From an uncultured Lentisphaeria bacterium (lineage in GTDB: Bacteria > Verrucomicrobiota > Lentisphaeria > Victivallales > Victivallaceae), in NCBI GenBank assembly GCA_903821255.1, contig CAIJKT010000038.1, forward strand, positions 1 to 10,710: a DNA stretch of 10,710 nucleotides, given 5' to 3'. Below the pieces are notes generated by a model. It was given only the letters and a program-made list of their open reading frames with translations, was not told where the DNA came from and did no database searches. Position 1 is the stretch's first letter. Each line of letters begins with the position of its first letter. The position numbers were made by a program, and so were the translations under genes. Positions 1 through 7,365 of this stretch are shown one piece after another.

Positions 1-1
1 G

Positions 2-397
2 GCTGCCATAAACCGGATTCGAAAATACTGGTGGGAAATGATCAAAACCGGTCCTCCGACACTATGGGAAGCGGCGATTCATCAGCAGGGGACGGCGTCT
101 TTCGGTAATATCGGCAGCCTGTGTCATGGTTTCGGCTCCACCCCGATTAATTATTTCCAGACAGACATCCTCGGGGTCGTGCCTCTCGAACCGGGGTTTG
201 GAAAGTTTGCCGTCAATCCGGTTCCCCATGACCTGGATTTCGCCGAAGGGCGTATTCCAACCCCGGCCGGTTCAATCCACGTTCGCTGGAGGAGAAACGG
301 AACCGAACTAAATATCGAACTGACTGTGCCTTGTGGACTCACTGCTCAAACCCCGGCCGGAGAGTTCTCTGCCGGAAAATATAATTTTGAACTCTGA
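2..397 (+). CDS. Alpha-L-rhamnosidase-like protein (GH78), C-terminal fragment
   Basis: This reading frame is open from the left edge, so the gene starts outside the window and only about 131 residues remain. The ATG at 38 is an internal methionine: in-frame residues before it (Arg-Lys-Tyr-Trp-Trp-Glu) continue the same fold. The segment matches the end of GH78 alpha-L-rhamnosidases: the WWEMIKTGPPTLWE stretch of the (alpha/alpha)6 barrel, a Ser-Leu-Cys-His-Gly motif (nucleotides about 115-130), then ILGVVPLEPGF and a PTPAGSIHVRW beta-strand typical of the C-terminal beta-sandwich. Family knowledge: GH78 enzymes hydrolyse terminal alpha-L-rhamnose from polysaccharides or glycosides. The catalytic acid residues lie upstream and cannot be checked, and neither can a signal peptide. 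It ends with TGA 15 bp before the isomerase-like gene, so the two are probably co-transcribed. Family is fairly certain; substrate is inferred. Confidence 0.85.
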   Translation, partial: AAINRIRKYWWEMIKTGPPTLWEAAIHQQGTASFGNIGSLCHGFGSTPINYFQTDILGVVPLEPGFGKFAVNPVPHDLDFAEGRIPTPAGSIHVRWRRNGTELNIELTVPCGLTAQTPAGEFSAGKYNFEL

Positions 398-412
398 ACG
401 GAGGATATAAAC

Positions 413-1384
413 ATGCGTAAATATGCAGCAATACTGGGCAATCTCGGCAATACCTGTGACCGCTTCTGCGGCAGCTACAAAGACAATCCATCGACCATTG
501 AAATGCTCAAACGGGCAGGCAGAATCGATGGTATTACCGGAATCGAACTGGTCGGAACCTGGGATATTCGCCCGGACAATGCAGGCGGGATGAAAAAGGC
601 GCTCGACGACATGGGTTTGGAGTGCGTCTCGATCATCCCCGATCTTTTCGCCGATAAAATATGGCGGTCCGGAAGCATTTCAGCCAAAGATGCAGCAGTG
701 CGGCAAAAGGCGATGGACTACCTGAGAACCATGTGCGACATTGCCAGAGAAATGCAATGCAATATCATCAACCTATGGCCCGGGCAGGACGGTTATGACT
801 ATCTGTTTCAGGGCAATTATCCGGACGAACGCGGATGGCTGATCGAAAATATCGCCATACTGGCGCAGGAGTTTTCGGAACTGAAGTTCGCGCTGGAATA
901 CAAGGCCAAAGAGCCGCGCACCCATTCGTATCTGGCGCGGATGTCCGATACTTTACTGGTCTGTCTTCAGACCGGCTGCGACAATGTCGGAGTGACCATT
1001 GATACCGGTCATGCATTCCTCGGAGGAGAAAATGCGGCCGAATCAGTGGTTATGGCAAAACAAGCCGGCAACCGCCTCTTTCATATGCACTTCAACGACA
1101 ACTACAAGCAATGGGATGACGATATGATAGTCGGTTCAATCCACACCATTGACTATCTGGAACTGCTCTACTGGCTGGACGAATGCAGGTACGATGGCTG
1201 GTTCTCAATGGACCAGTATCCTTACCGCGAAGACGCCGCCGGTGCGATCTCGGAATCAATCAACTGGCTGAAGACGTTCGATGTCATGGTCACAGCCAGC
1301 CGCCCTGCTTTCAAGCAGGCGATAGCCGCAGGCAGCGCGGTAGAAACTTCACGTTTACTCCGTTCCATTATCGGCGGAAAGTGA
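413..1384 (+). CDS. Sugar isomerase/epimerase, xylose-isomerase-like TIM barrel
   Basis: A 323-aa protein of the AP-endonuclease-2 / xylose-isomerase-like TIM-barrel superfamily with no signal peptide, so cytoplasmic. Likely metal ligands are visible in the expected order: Glu162 (LEYK), Asp197 with His200 (IDTGHA), His226 (HMHFND) and Asp267 (SMDQ). Most epimerases of the superfamily use Glu at the last position. Asp followed by Gln, together with the HFND (226-229), DDD (235-237) and GSI (241-243) signatures, resembles what I recall of non-E. coli-type L-rhamnose isomerases, although those are about 100 residues longer. The upstream rhamnosidase-like gene supports a role in converting the released deoxy sugar to its ketose, but a 3-epimerase or other isomerase is equally allowed. 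The start is set by a GGAGG at 400-404, 8 nt before ATG. The C-terminal 35 residues after the barrel look like a helical tail. Confidence 0.8.
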   Translation: MRKYAAILGNLGNTCDRFCGSYKDNPSTIEMLKRAGRIDGITGIELVGTWDIRPDNAGGMKKALDDMGLECVSIIPDLFADKIWRSGSISAKDAAVRQKAMDYLRTMCDIAREMQCNIINLWPGQDGYDYLFQGNYPDERGWLIENIAILAQEFSELKFALEYKAKEPRTHSYLARMSDTLLVCLQTGCDNVGVTIDTGHAFLGGENAAESVVMAKQAGNRLFHMHFNDNYKQWDDDMIVGSIHTIDYLELLYWLDECRYDGWFSMDQYPYREDAAGAISESINWLKTFDVMVTASRPAFKQAIAAGSAVETSRLLRSIIGGK

Positions 1385-1571
1385 AATTGGCGCTGCTCCG
1401 GTGACCGCCCATACATTTTTCAGCTCAGGGGAATTTAGATTGAATAGTTGTAATGCAGCTTGCTGTTTGGTGACGGTCAGACGTTATTGATACGGGTAAT
1501 CATGGGCTGACTGCGAGAGAATTAACTCACATAAATGTTTGTCCACAGTTTGAATATGTTTAATATGCCGT

Positions 1572-1597
1572 TTCAACTATTTTCAAAACACGTTGAA
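1572..1597. repeat. Short inverted repeat in the convergent intergenic gap
   Basis: Between the + strand isomerase-like gene and the - strand 716-aa gene lie 224 bases without a gene. Inside it TTCAAC (1572-1577) and GTTGAA (1592-1597) form a 6-bp inverted repeat with a 14-nt loop. It is the best hairpin I can find where two converging transcripts should end. It is AT-rich and has no following T-run in either direction, so it is a weak candidate for a terminator. Nothing else is recognisable in this gap. Confidence 0.2.
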
Positions 1598-1608
1598 TCT
1601 TGTCCATA

Positions 1609-3759
1609 TTACTTAAGGATGCGATATTTCTTTAATACATATCTGCAATTCAGCATTTTTTCCTTCAGATCATTCTCTGTGTAAAAATAGTGGTTGCTGG
1701 CTTCGAACCCGATTCTTGAATCGCGGCGCATCACCTGATACAGTTGAACGGCAAGCGTCTCCTCTTCGCTGACGATTTCACGATAATCTTTACCGGAATC
1801 ACGGCGGCGCACAAAACATATTTGCAGATATGTGCTGCGGAAATGACAGTAAATTGTCTCCGCGACATTCATTAAATCCTGCCAGTCTTCATGTTCGTTT
1901 GCAGTTGTCAAATGTTCCGCCCGATGCAAAATTTCAACTCCGGATTTACACTCTTCGCTAATCTGACGGAATGCTTCTTCGAAAACATCTTCCGGATAGT
2001 GATCGCCGCTCCAGCCGAAGAGATCATCGAACGGGAATCCGATCATTGTCGCCCTTCTGCCGGTCGGCTCCGGCCATAGCAGACTCATCGGGCCGTAATT
2101 CTGCGGCGCGGTGTATAACTGACTGGTGCCGTTAAGCGGGAACTTTTCAAATGCATGGTCGAAGATCTCCCAGGCTTTTAAAACCTCAGGCGCCGCTTCT
2201 GCTCCGAACTTGCGCAATGCCAATTCCTCCTTGGAACTGTTGAGCAATTCCAGATTGCCGCCGGGATAGCCGCCAAGGGTCCAACTCAACATTAAGTCGG
2301 TTACTCCCGCTTCTCTTAGACTTCTCAAATGCCGTTCGATCAGTCCCGGCACCGGTATATAAGGCACCGCGGAAATTTCCCAGGTGTTATTAAGCTGAAC
2401 TTTTGCAGTTATCCGCAAACCGCGATCACGCGCCAGCCGCCATATCCGCAATGCAGTCGAACCGGGCCCGACTTTCGAGATTGAATAATCATGAACTATG
2501 CCTTTAACCCCCAGACAGTCGGTTTCCATCAGAGTTTCACTTACCGACATCAATGTGACAGCATCCGGCAGCTTCGCCAGAACATCCGCGTCCCATTCCG
2601 GCGACCACGCCCAATTCCAGCTTATGACCCTGGCTTGCGGGTTTCCGCGTGCCGCTCCGGCGGCGATGGCGCAGTTTACTTCCGCCACCAGGCCGGCAAC
2701 CGGACGAGCGGCGCAGCGCGGACAGGTTACTTTATGAAAACGTGATTTGCAGTGGGTCTGGTTTTCAGACATGGTAATGGTGAGGATTCCGCCAAGTTCC
2801 GGAACTTCACGGCACAGACATTCGACTCCTTTTTCCAATGCCTGCAGCAATGTCCCGCTGCTTGTGCACATCGCAAAAGCATTTGAATTGTCCGCCGCCA
2901 CCCCTTGCCATTCCGGATGGCTCACAAATAAATCTTCCGGCATGCAGCGCGGTTCGTTCATGTACAGGAACAGTCTCAGCCCGTGGCGGTTGATCTTTTT
3001 CGCCAGTTTTCGCAGATTATCAAGCCTGATACGCCAGTTTTCTGAACATTTTTCATTTTCTCCCAGCCAGGGGACCAGCGTATAAAGTGTTCCCGGCAGC
3101 CAGACCGCGTTCACGCCAATCGCCGCATAATCGGCAAGTAACGCATCCGGATACGGATCAAGCGTTTCATCAAGCAAGGGATCGCCGAATACCGCCGAGT
3201 AGGAATAAATTAATTTCAGATCAAAATCATTGCGCGGCGGAACAACTTTATGGCGTCCGTAACGCTGTAAAAAGCTGAACGGCCGGTCGGTCTTTTCCGG
3301 CAGAGATGAAAATTTCTCATCAATCAGTTTTTTTATTTCCGCCGTCTTCCCGCACTCTTCCGAACTCAATGGCGCATAATAAACCGCTTCACAACGGGGT
3401 TTAAGCCGCCCCATCTTTACCCACATGAAATCATCTTCTTTCAATACAAACGCCAGCTTTTCCGGAGGCCAGTCCAGAAGTTCCAGAAGCTGTTCGTATG
3501 GCAGCAGTTCCCAATTGCGGCGAATAATTGTCAGAAAGCCGCGTTCACTCCATAATTGCAGCTCGGCGTCATCGCGCACCAGACCCAGTTCCGCGGCCGC
3601 CTTCTCAATGTTTTCCATTGAGGCACGAAGCACGGCGGCAATACGTTCCGGCGCAATCAGATTCCAGTTGCGCCACAGCACCGCCTGCCAGCGGGTCGGA
3701 AAATGTTCAAACCGCAATGCCTCCGGCGCTGTGCCGGACGGTAAATCACTGACATTCAT
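1609..3759 (-). CDS. TIM-barrel glycoside-hydrolase-like protein, probably cytoplasmic
   Basis: A 716-aa protein with no signal peptide or membrane segment. Residues about 20-115 form a helical region containing two related units (see findings). Residues about 180-500 read as a (beta/alpha)8 glycosidase-type barrel: LIYSYSAV (183-190), GVNAVWLPG (215-223), a helix then GLRLFLYMNEPR (260-271), GILTITMSEN (324-333), ARVISWNWAWSP (376-387) and LMLSWTLGGYPGG (489-501). Glu332 in MSEN is a candidate catalytic acid, followed by His336, Cys337 and a CPRC pair (346-349) that could bind a metal. The last 200 residues are mostly helical. The overall look is of GH20/GH42-type distant relatives, but I cannot name the family or substrate. 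It is last in the operon, 17 bp after the 673-aa gene; a GGAG 6 nt before ATG (3766-3769) fixes the start. It probably processes imported oligosaccharides. Confidence 0.75.
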   Translation of the reverse strand: MNVSDLPSGTAPEALRFEHFPTRWQAVLWRNWNLIAPERIAAVLRASMENIEKAAAELGLVRDDAELQLWSERGFLTIIRRNWELLPYEQLLELLDWPPEKLAFVLKEDDFMWVKMGRLKPRCEAVYYAPLSSEECGKTAEIKKLIDEKFSSLPEKTDRPFSFLQRYGRHKVVPPRNDFDLKLIYSYSAVFGDPLLDETLDPYPDALLADYAAIGVNAVWLPGTLYTLVPWLGENEKCSENWRIRLDNLRKLAKKINRHGLRLFLYMNEPRCMPEDLFVSHPEWQGVAADNSNAFAMCTSSGTLLQALEKGVECLCREVPELGGILTITMSENQTHCKSRFHKVTCPRCAARPVAGLVAEVNCAIAAGAARGNPQARVISWNWAWSPEWDADVLAKLPDAVTLMSVSETLMETDCLGVKGIVHDYSISKVGPGSTALRIWRLARDRGLRITAKVQLNNTWEISAVPYIPVPGLIERHLRSLREAGVTDLMLSWTLGGYPGGNLELLNSSKEELALRKFGAEAAPEVLKAWEIFDHAFEKFPLNGTSQLYTAPQNYGPMSLLWPEPTGRRATMIGFPFDDLFGWSGDHYPEDVFEEAFRQISEECKSGVEILHRAEHLTTANEHEDWQDLMNVAETIYCHFRSTYLQICFVRRRDSGKDYREIVSEEETLAVQLYQVMRRDSRIGFEASNHYFYTENDLKEKMLNCRYVLKKYRILK

Positions 3760-3776
3760 TTATATCTCCAGTTTCA

Positions 3777-5798
3777 TTATGGGGTAAAACGCAGCGTGAA
3801 GTAGTAACACCCTTCCGGAACAGTGACGCTCAGCGTCTTGGCCGGAATCATGGATACTGTCTGATCTGAACACAGCGGAGTCGCAAAGTCGATCCTGCTG
3901 AAATCGCGCATAAGCTTGAAGTTCAGAACGGCAGCAGAATTTTTCGGAATGATCTCCGTGGTAATATTGTTATTGTTGATGTGGGCCCTTTTTGACTCAA
4001 GCTCCTTATCAAGTTTCAGCTCATATTCCGCCGCGATAACATGCACTATTATTCGCTTTTTATCGTCGCGGAATTTCCGCATATACCATCCGCGTCCGTC
4101 GATAACTGTTATATCGTGTTCAGAGAGAGTCCCGGCTATAATTTCAAAAAGCGCATCGCCGGCCATATCCTGCATGCGGACCGGATTCCAGTAGAAGTTA
4201 TCGGCAGGCTTATGCCATTTTGCCTCATTGACGCATCTTGCCGGTTCGCGTTTCTCCCAGGTATCATGCGGAAACTTTGGTTCGCGCACGATCTCAGGCA
4301 ATTCAATGTGAAGTCCGAACGCATCGGTGAACTGTTTTTCGACGCGCTCCGCATTTTCATCAAACACCCCGAAAGGCCCGTTGGCAATGATTGTTTTTCC
4401 GGAATCAAGCCAGTGTTCCAGCGCGGTTTTATCCGCTTCCGAAAAACATGCGGCGGAAGGTATGACCAGAATATTGCAGGCGCTTTCAGGAGCAGGTATT
4501 TCAAGTACAGTGACGGCATCATACCCTGCTTCGAATATTTTCCTGCAGGCGGCTATGTAGTCATGCGCGTAGTCGGCCATATATCCGCCGTAATTATCGC
4601 GCGTCTTTCTGGAAAAAAGGATTGCGATTTGCGCCTGGCTTTCTCCGTTGAACCATTCAGGATGAGCCTTCTCAAAACCGAACGGAATACCGACCAGCTC
4701 GGAATCGTCGGGCAGCGTTTCCAAATCCCGGTCTTTCATATCCAGACGTCCCTTGAGCGTTGAAAACCACATGTCCGCGCCAAGCCATTTGTTGAATGCC
4801 CAGACCATTCCGGCCTGGGCCGCCGTAAAGCCGTAGCCAAGCCCGATGCATGGGACTTGATGTTGGCGCGCCACTGCCAGATGATGCATCTGCGAGGCCA
4901 GGCTGTGCGTGAATCTGCCGTCAAGCCCCGGCGTGTTTCCGCACATCTCAAGCATCACCGCATTGCATCCGGCAATAAAGTTTTCGTATGAACACGAGTT
5001 CTCATTCGCTGCCGAATCACAGCTTCCGGAACAGCAGGTCATCAACGGAAAACCTTCAGGCAGCACATGCTTCACGCCGGCAAGAAATTCCCCGACGCTG
5101 CGGTGGCGCATCCGGATCCAGTCTTTGAATGCCTGATTCCGCCAGTTGCCCCAGAACGAAAGATCATTGCCGGGCGGCAGAATATGATGATATTCCCGCT
5201 CGAATTTTTCCCGGCAGTGCCGGCATCCGCACGCATAGAAACGCGGATAAAACATGCCGTCGTCGGCTTGCAGTCCGTCAATATTGGTTTCGGCAACCAG
5301 GTTCTTGACATAGGAATAATAGGATTCGGAAAAATCAGGGTTGTTGATGCAGAATATCTCCGCGGTATATCCCGGATACGCCGGTTTGCCGGTAATGACG
5401 TCAAGCATCCGCCAGTCGTTCAGCAGTTTGCCGTTATAACTCAGCATCGCGGCAACTTCGCGGGTCGGGGCAAAAGATACGTGATGACGGTTTTTCATCC
5501 GCATCTCCGCCATTTCCCTGCGGTCATTATAGCGATGCGTCAGAACCGATGAATGATGATCGATCAGCTTAATATTGCGCTGATGCAGTTCGTCTGCGAT
5601 AAATGCAAACATATCATGCAGATTCATCCACAGCGGCATGAAGTCCCAGCGGAAATGCGCCCCGAATATCACGGCATGAGAAACGCTGTTTTCCGCCAGT
5701 TTATCTGCGCGGTATCGTATCTTGTCTTCAAGCTGCGGCAGGGGCCATTCAAGGTCCTCCCAGCGGATCCACCAGCTTACCATCCGGTAATTTGACAT
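3777..5798 (-). CDS. GH42-like glycoside hydrolase, probably cytoplasmic
   Basis: A 673-aa protein without a signal peptide. Residues about 1-370 form a TIM barrel: HAVIFGAHFRWDF near the start, NIDGLQADDGMFYP (172-185) with Asp179/Asp180 at a strand end, a Cys190-x-Cys192-x2-Cys195 cluster directly after it, and VMLEMCGN (281-288) with Glu284 as a possible catalytic residue. Residues about 388-500 (NILVIPSAACFSEAD, then TIIANGPFGVF) resemble the flavodoxin-like beta-galactosidase trimerisation domain of GH42 enzymes. The rest is a beta-rich C-terminal domain. GH42-like proteins of this layout act on galactosides or related sugars, but the substrate here is unknown. It is fourth in the operon, 23 bp after the pseudopilin-like gene. 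The start is supported by AAGGA (5804-5808), 5 nt before ATG. A nearby methionine (Met6) is a less likely start. Confidence 0.78.
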   Translation of the reverse strand: MSNYRMVSWWIRWEDLEWPLPQLEDKIRYRADKLAENSVSHAVIFGAHFRWDFMPLWMNLHDMFAFIADELHQRNIKLIDHHSSVLTHRYNDRREMAEMRMKNRHHVSFAPTREVAAMLSYNGKLLNDWRMLDVITGKPAYPGYTAEIFCINNPDFSESYYSYVKNLVAETNIDGLQADDGMFYPRFYACGCRHCREKFEREYHHILPPGNDLSFWGNWRNQAFKDWIRMRHRSVGEFLAGVKHVLPEGFPLMTCCSGSCDSAANENSCSYENFIAGCNAVMLEMCGNTPGLDGRFTHSLASQMHHLAVARQHQVPCIGLGYGFTAAQAGMVWAFNKWLGADMWFSTLKGRLDMKDRDLETLPDDSELVGIPFGFEKAHPEWFNGESQAQIAILFSRKTRDNYGGYMADYAHDYIAACRKIFEAGYDAVTVLEIPAPESACNILVIPSAACFSEADKTALEHWLDSGKTIIANGPFGVFDENAERVEKQFTDAFGLHIELPEIVREPKFPHDTWEKREPARCVNEAKWHKPADNFYWNPVRMQDMAGDALFEIIAGTLSEHDITVIDGRGWYMRKFRDDKKRIIVHVIAAEYELKLDKELESKRAHINNNNITTEIIPKNSAAVLNFKLMRDFSRIDFATPLCSDQTVSMIPAKTLSVTVPEGCYYFTLRFTP

Positions 5799-5821
5799 AG
5801 AATTCCTTTTTTGAGCAGACT

Positions 5822-6580
5822 CTAATTACAAAAAATTTCAGAATCAGGAATTTGAGAACCGCTCACTACATAATTTTTATCAGCAATAAACCAAATAAGT
5901 GACCTGCGCAAAGTCGGGCGGTCAGCATTGGAAACATGCCCGTCCATGAATACGGAATTCACTGTATCTTTCTTATGCACCCCCATTGGAACGCCCCCGT
6001 TTCCCCCGGCGGGATTGGAGGAAGTATTGACAAAATAATACCATTGACACATTTGCAAGGTTGTTGGATAATAGGCAACACAATCGGCATACATCACAGC
6101 TTGCGCTGGCGGTCTGTAGTATTTTATATTGTACGAAACGCCATCAAAGCCTGCCCTGGTTGATACCATTACCTTCGGACGCAAAATCTGATAATCAAAA
6201 ACGGCGACACCGCTAACGAGATTAGTCCTGTTTCTTCTATATTGGCCATAGGTCAAATATGCGCTACTATCATATTTAAACGGAGAAATCGACGGACATG
6301 TCAGCACATTGCTCTTTGTGACATATTTCAGGAACAGCAACTTTTCACTCCATGTCCTCGGAGTTGAGGCTGCGTTGTCATAATACTCCGGCATATTGCC
6401 GGCATAGTCTTGCGCATAAGTGATATTGAATAGCCCGATCTGTTTTAGATTGCTTAAGCAACTGCTGGATTTGGCCTTATCTCTGGCTTTATTCAGCGCC
6501 GGCAGCAGCATTGATGCCAAAATTGCGATGATCGCGATCACCACAAGGAGTTCCACGAGCGTAAAATTTCTAGTTTTCAT
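5822..6580 (-). CDS. Pseudopilin-like protein with prepilin-type N-terminal domain
   Basis: A 252-aa protein with a class III signal: a short basic leader MKTRN, then [16 protein letters not shown], one hydrophobic helix (residues 6-29) ending in LPALNKAR. Glu10 is the conserved Glu at position +5 of the mature form. The usual glycine at -1 is replaced by Asn5. Next come Cys41-x-x-Asn-Leu-Lys-Gln-Ile-Gly, a TCPS motif (94-97) and a C-terminal His202-x10-Asp213-Gly214-His215, one residue longer than the H-x9-DG spacing of the prepilin-associated domain common in Planctomycetes, Lentisphaerae and Verrucomicrobia. Such proteins are thought to be processed by prepilin peptidase and to sit at the cell surface or in a type II secretion/pilus-like structure; their exact role is unknown. 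It is third in the operon; its ribosome-binding site overlaps the stop codon of the preceding gene. The family is secure; the job in this locus is inference. Confidence 0.9.
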   Translation of the reverse strand: MKTRNFTLVELLVVIAIIAILASMLLPALNKARDKAKSSSCLSNLKQIGLFNITYAQDYAGNMPEYYDNAASTPRTWSEKLLFLKYVTKSNVLTCPSISPFKYDSSAYLTYGQYRRNRTNLVSGVAVFDYQILRPKVMVSTRAGFDGVSYNIKYYRPPAQAVMYADCVAYYPTTLQMCQWYYFVNTSSNPAGGNGGVPMGVHKKDTVNSVFMDGHVSNADRPTLRRSLIWFIADKNYVVSGSQIPDSEIFCN

Positions 6581-6588
6581 TTTACTGT

Positions 6589-6594
6589 TCCTTA
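6589..6594 (-). promoter_or_regulatory. Ribosome-binding site overlapping the upstream stop codon
   Basis: On the - strand TAA (stop of the 253-aa gene, 6592-6594) runs straight into GGA, so AAGGA (6589-6593) serves as Shine-Dalgarno sequence 8 nt before the pseudopilin-like ATG. This layout suggests translational coupling of the two genes. Confidence 0.6.
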
Positions 6595-7353
6595 GTTATT
6601 TTTAAGTGTAAAATCAATATCTTTAAACAAGAGCTTATTAGATGGAGCGGCTGTAATGGTAATTTTAACAAATGCACTTCCCTGTCTTAAATATTCTATA
6701 TTGTAAGGTGGCGTAATTTTCTTTGAACTCTGTTTTATAGTTCCTTCCAATTTTATCCATTCGGAGTTTGGCGCCAGTTTTGATATAACGGGATACACAA
6801 AAGTATTACCGTTATAATGTTGACGGATGGCCGTGCCTGCCAGATAATCGCGGCCGCAGGCTTCTTTCAATTTGATTTCCCAGATATTACCTTGCCGGCT
6901 GATTGATTCGATATTCGATATGGTGTAATTATAATTAGGCAGATCTTTAAATTCAGGATCAGTTTCAAAGGCAACATTGGAAATTCCATCTGTTTTCCAC
7001 GCTGAAGCATCTTTTACCTTTATGATTTTATCTTCAGGGGTACAGTCTTCCGCCAGGACAGTATCTGTTCCTTTTATTGCACTGACGGATATCACACTTA
7101 TCTCTTTCTTATTTGCATCAAATGATGCGATTCCAAAGAAAAGCGTAACAGACACCCCCTGCGGATTTTTAAATGAGCCACTGATTTGGTAATTTTTTAA
7201 CTGTTCTACCGGAATTAATTCGCTGGTTAGAACTGTAGCTCCCTGCATTTCAAAATATTCTCCGGAATTTTTAGCATTGACAAATTTGGAAACAGGTTCC
7301 GCATTGACATTCAACGCGACAGCAGACAACAACATTATTAACTTAAAATGCAT
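6592..7353 (-). CDS. Secreted protein of unknown function, probably beta-sandwich
   Basis: A 253-aa protein beginning with a Sec signal peptide: MHFK, a hydrophobic stretch (5-14), and a likely cleavage after Asn-Ala (17-18), giving a mature protein starting EPVSKF. The mature part shows alternating hydrophobic strands, for example [11 protein letters not shown] (68-78), WEIKLKEA (158-165), AFVKITITA (227-235) and [10 protein letters not shown] (241-250), consistent with a carbohydrate-binding-like beta-sandwich. A segment [12 protein letters not shown] (108-119) followed by GNIWEIKL looks like a recognisable domain of secreted Lentisphaerae proteins, but I cannot name a family. Single cysteines at 104 and 166 could pair. 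It sits between the secreted GH and the pseudopilin-like gene, so it may bind polysaccharide at the surface. The start is supported by GAGG 7 nt before ATG. G+C is about 38% in sampled lines, well below the neighbouring enzymes. Confidence 0.7.
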   Translation of the reverse strand: MHFKLIMLLSAVALNVNAEPVSKFVNAKNSGEYFEMQGATVLTSELIPVEQLKNYQISGSFKNPQGVSVTLFFGIASFDANKKEISVISVSAIKGTDTVLAEDCTPEDKIIKVKDASAWKTDGISNVAFETDPEFKDLPNYNYTISNIESISRQGNIWEIKLKEACGRDYLAGTAIRQHYNGNTFVYPVISKLAPNSEWIKLEGTIKQSSKKITPPYNIEYLRQGSAFVKITITAAPSNKLLFKDIDFTLKNN

Positions 7354-7360
7354 GATCTTG

Positions 7361-7365
7361 CCTCA
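7361..7365 (-). promoter_or_regulatory. Ribosome-binding site overlapping the stop of the LamG-GH42 gene
   Basis: On the - strand the stop TGA (7363-7365) is part of TGAGG, and GAGG (7361-7364) lies 7 nt before the ATG of the 253-aa gene. Only 9 bp separate the two genes, so reinitiation or coupled translation is likely. Confidence 0.6.

Noticed and set aside
1471..1479. Palindrome TGACGGTCA in the convergent gap as an operator
   Set aside because: Too short to be meaningful alone and located downstream of both flanking genes, where an operator would have no obvious role.
3570..3660. Helix-turn-helix-like segment (PERIAAVL) in the 716-aa protein as a DNA-binding domain
   Set aside because: It is part of a duplicated helical region fused to a glycosidase-like barrel; resemblance to regulators is superficial and nothing else suggests DNA binding.
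3425..3787. A 120-codon + strand frame spanning the junction of the two cytoplasmic GH genes
   Set aside because: Serine/arginine-rich low-complexity peptide, antisense to the conserved N-terminal repeat region; no support as a gene.
4041..4763. A 240-codon + strand open frame opposite the 673-aa gene
   Set aside because: It lies wholly inside a - strand gene with clear GH42-like motifs and a good ribosome site; its own peptide shows no recognisable motif and is a typical antisense shadow.
5067..5552. A 161-codon + strand open frame in the same gene
   Set aside because: It is antisense to the conserved barrel region with the DDG and Cys motifs and shows no recognisable motif of its own.
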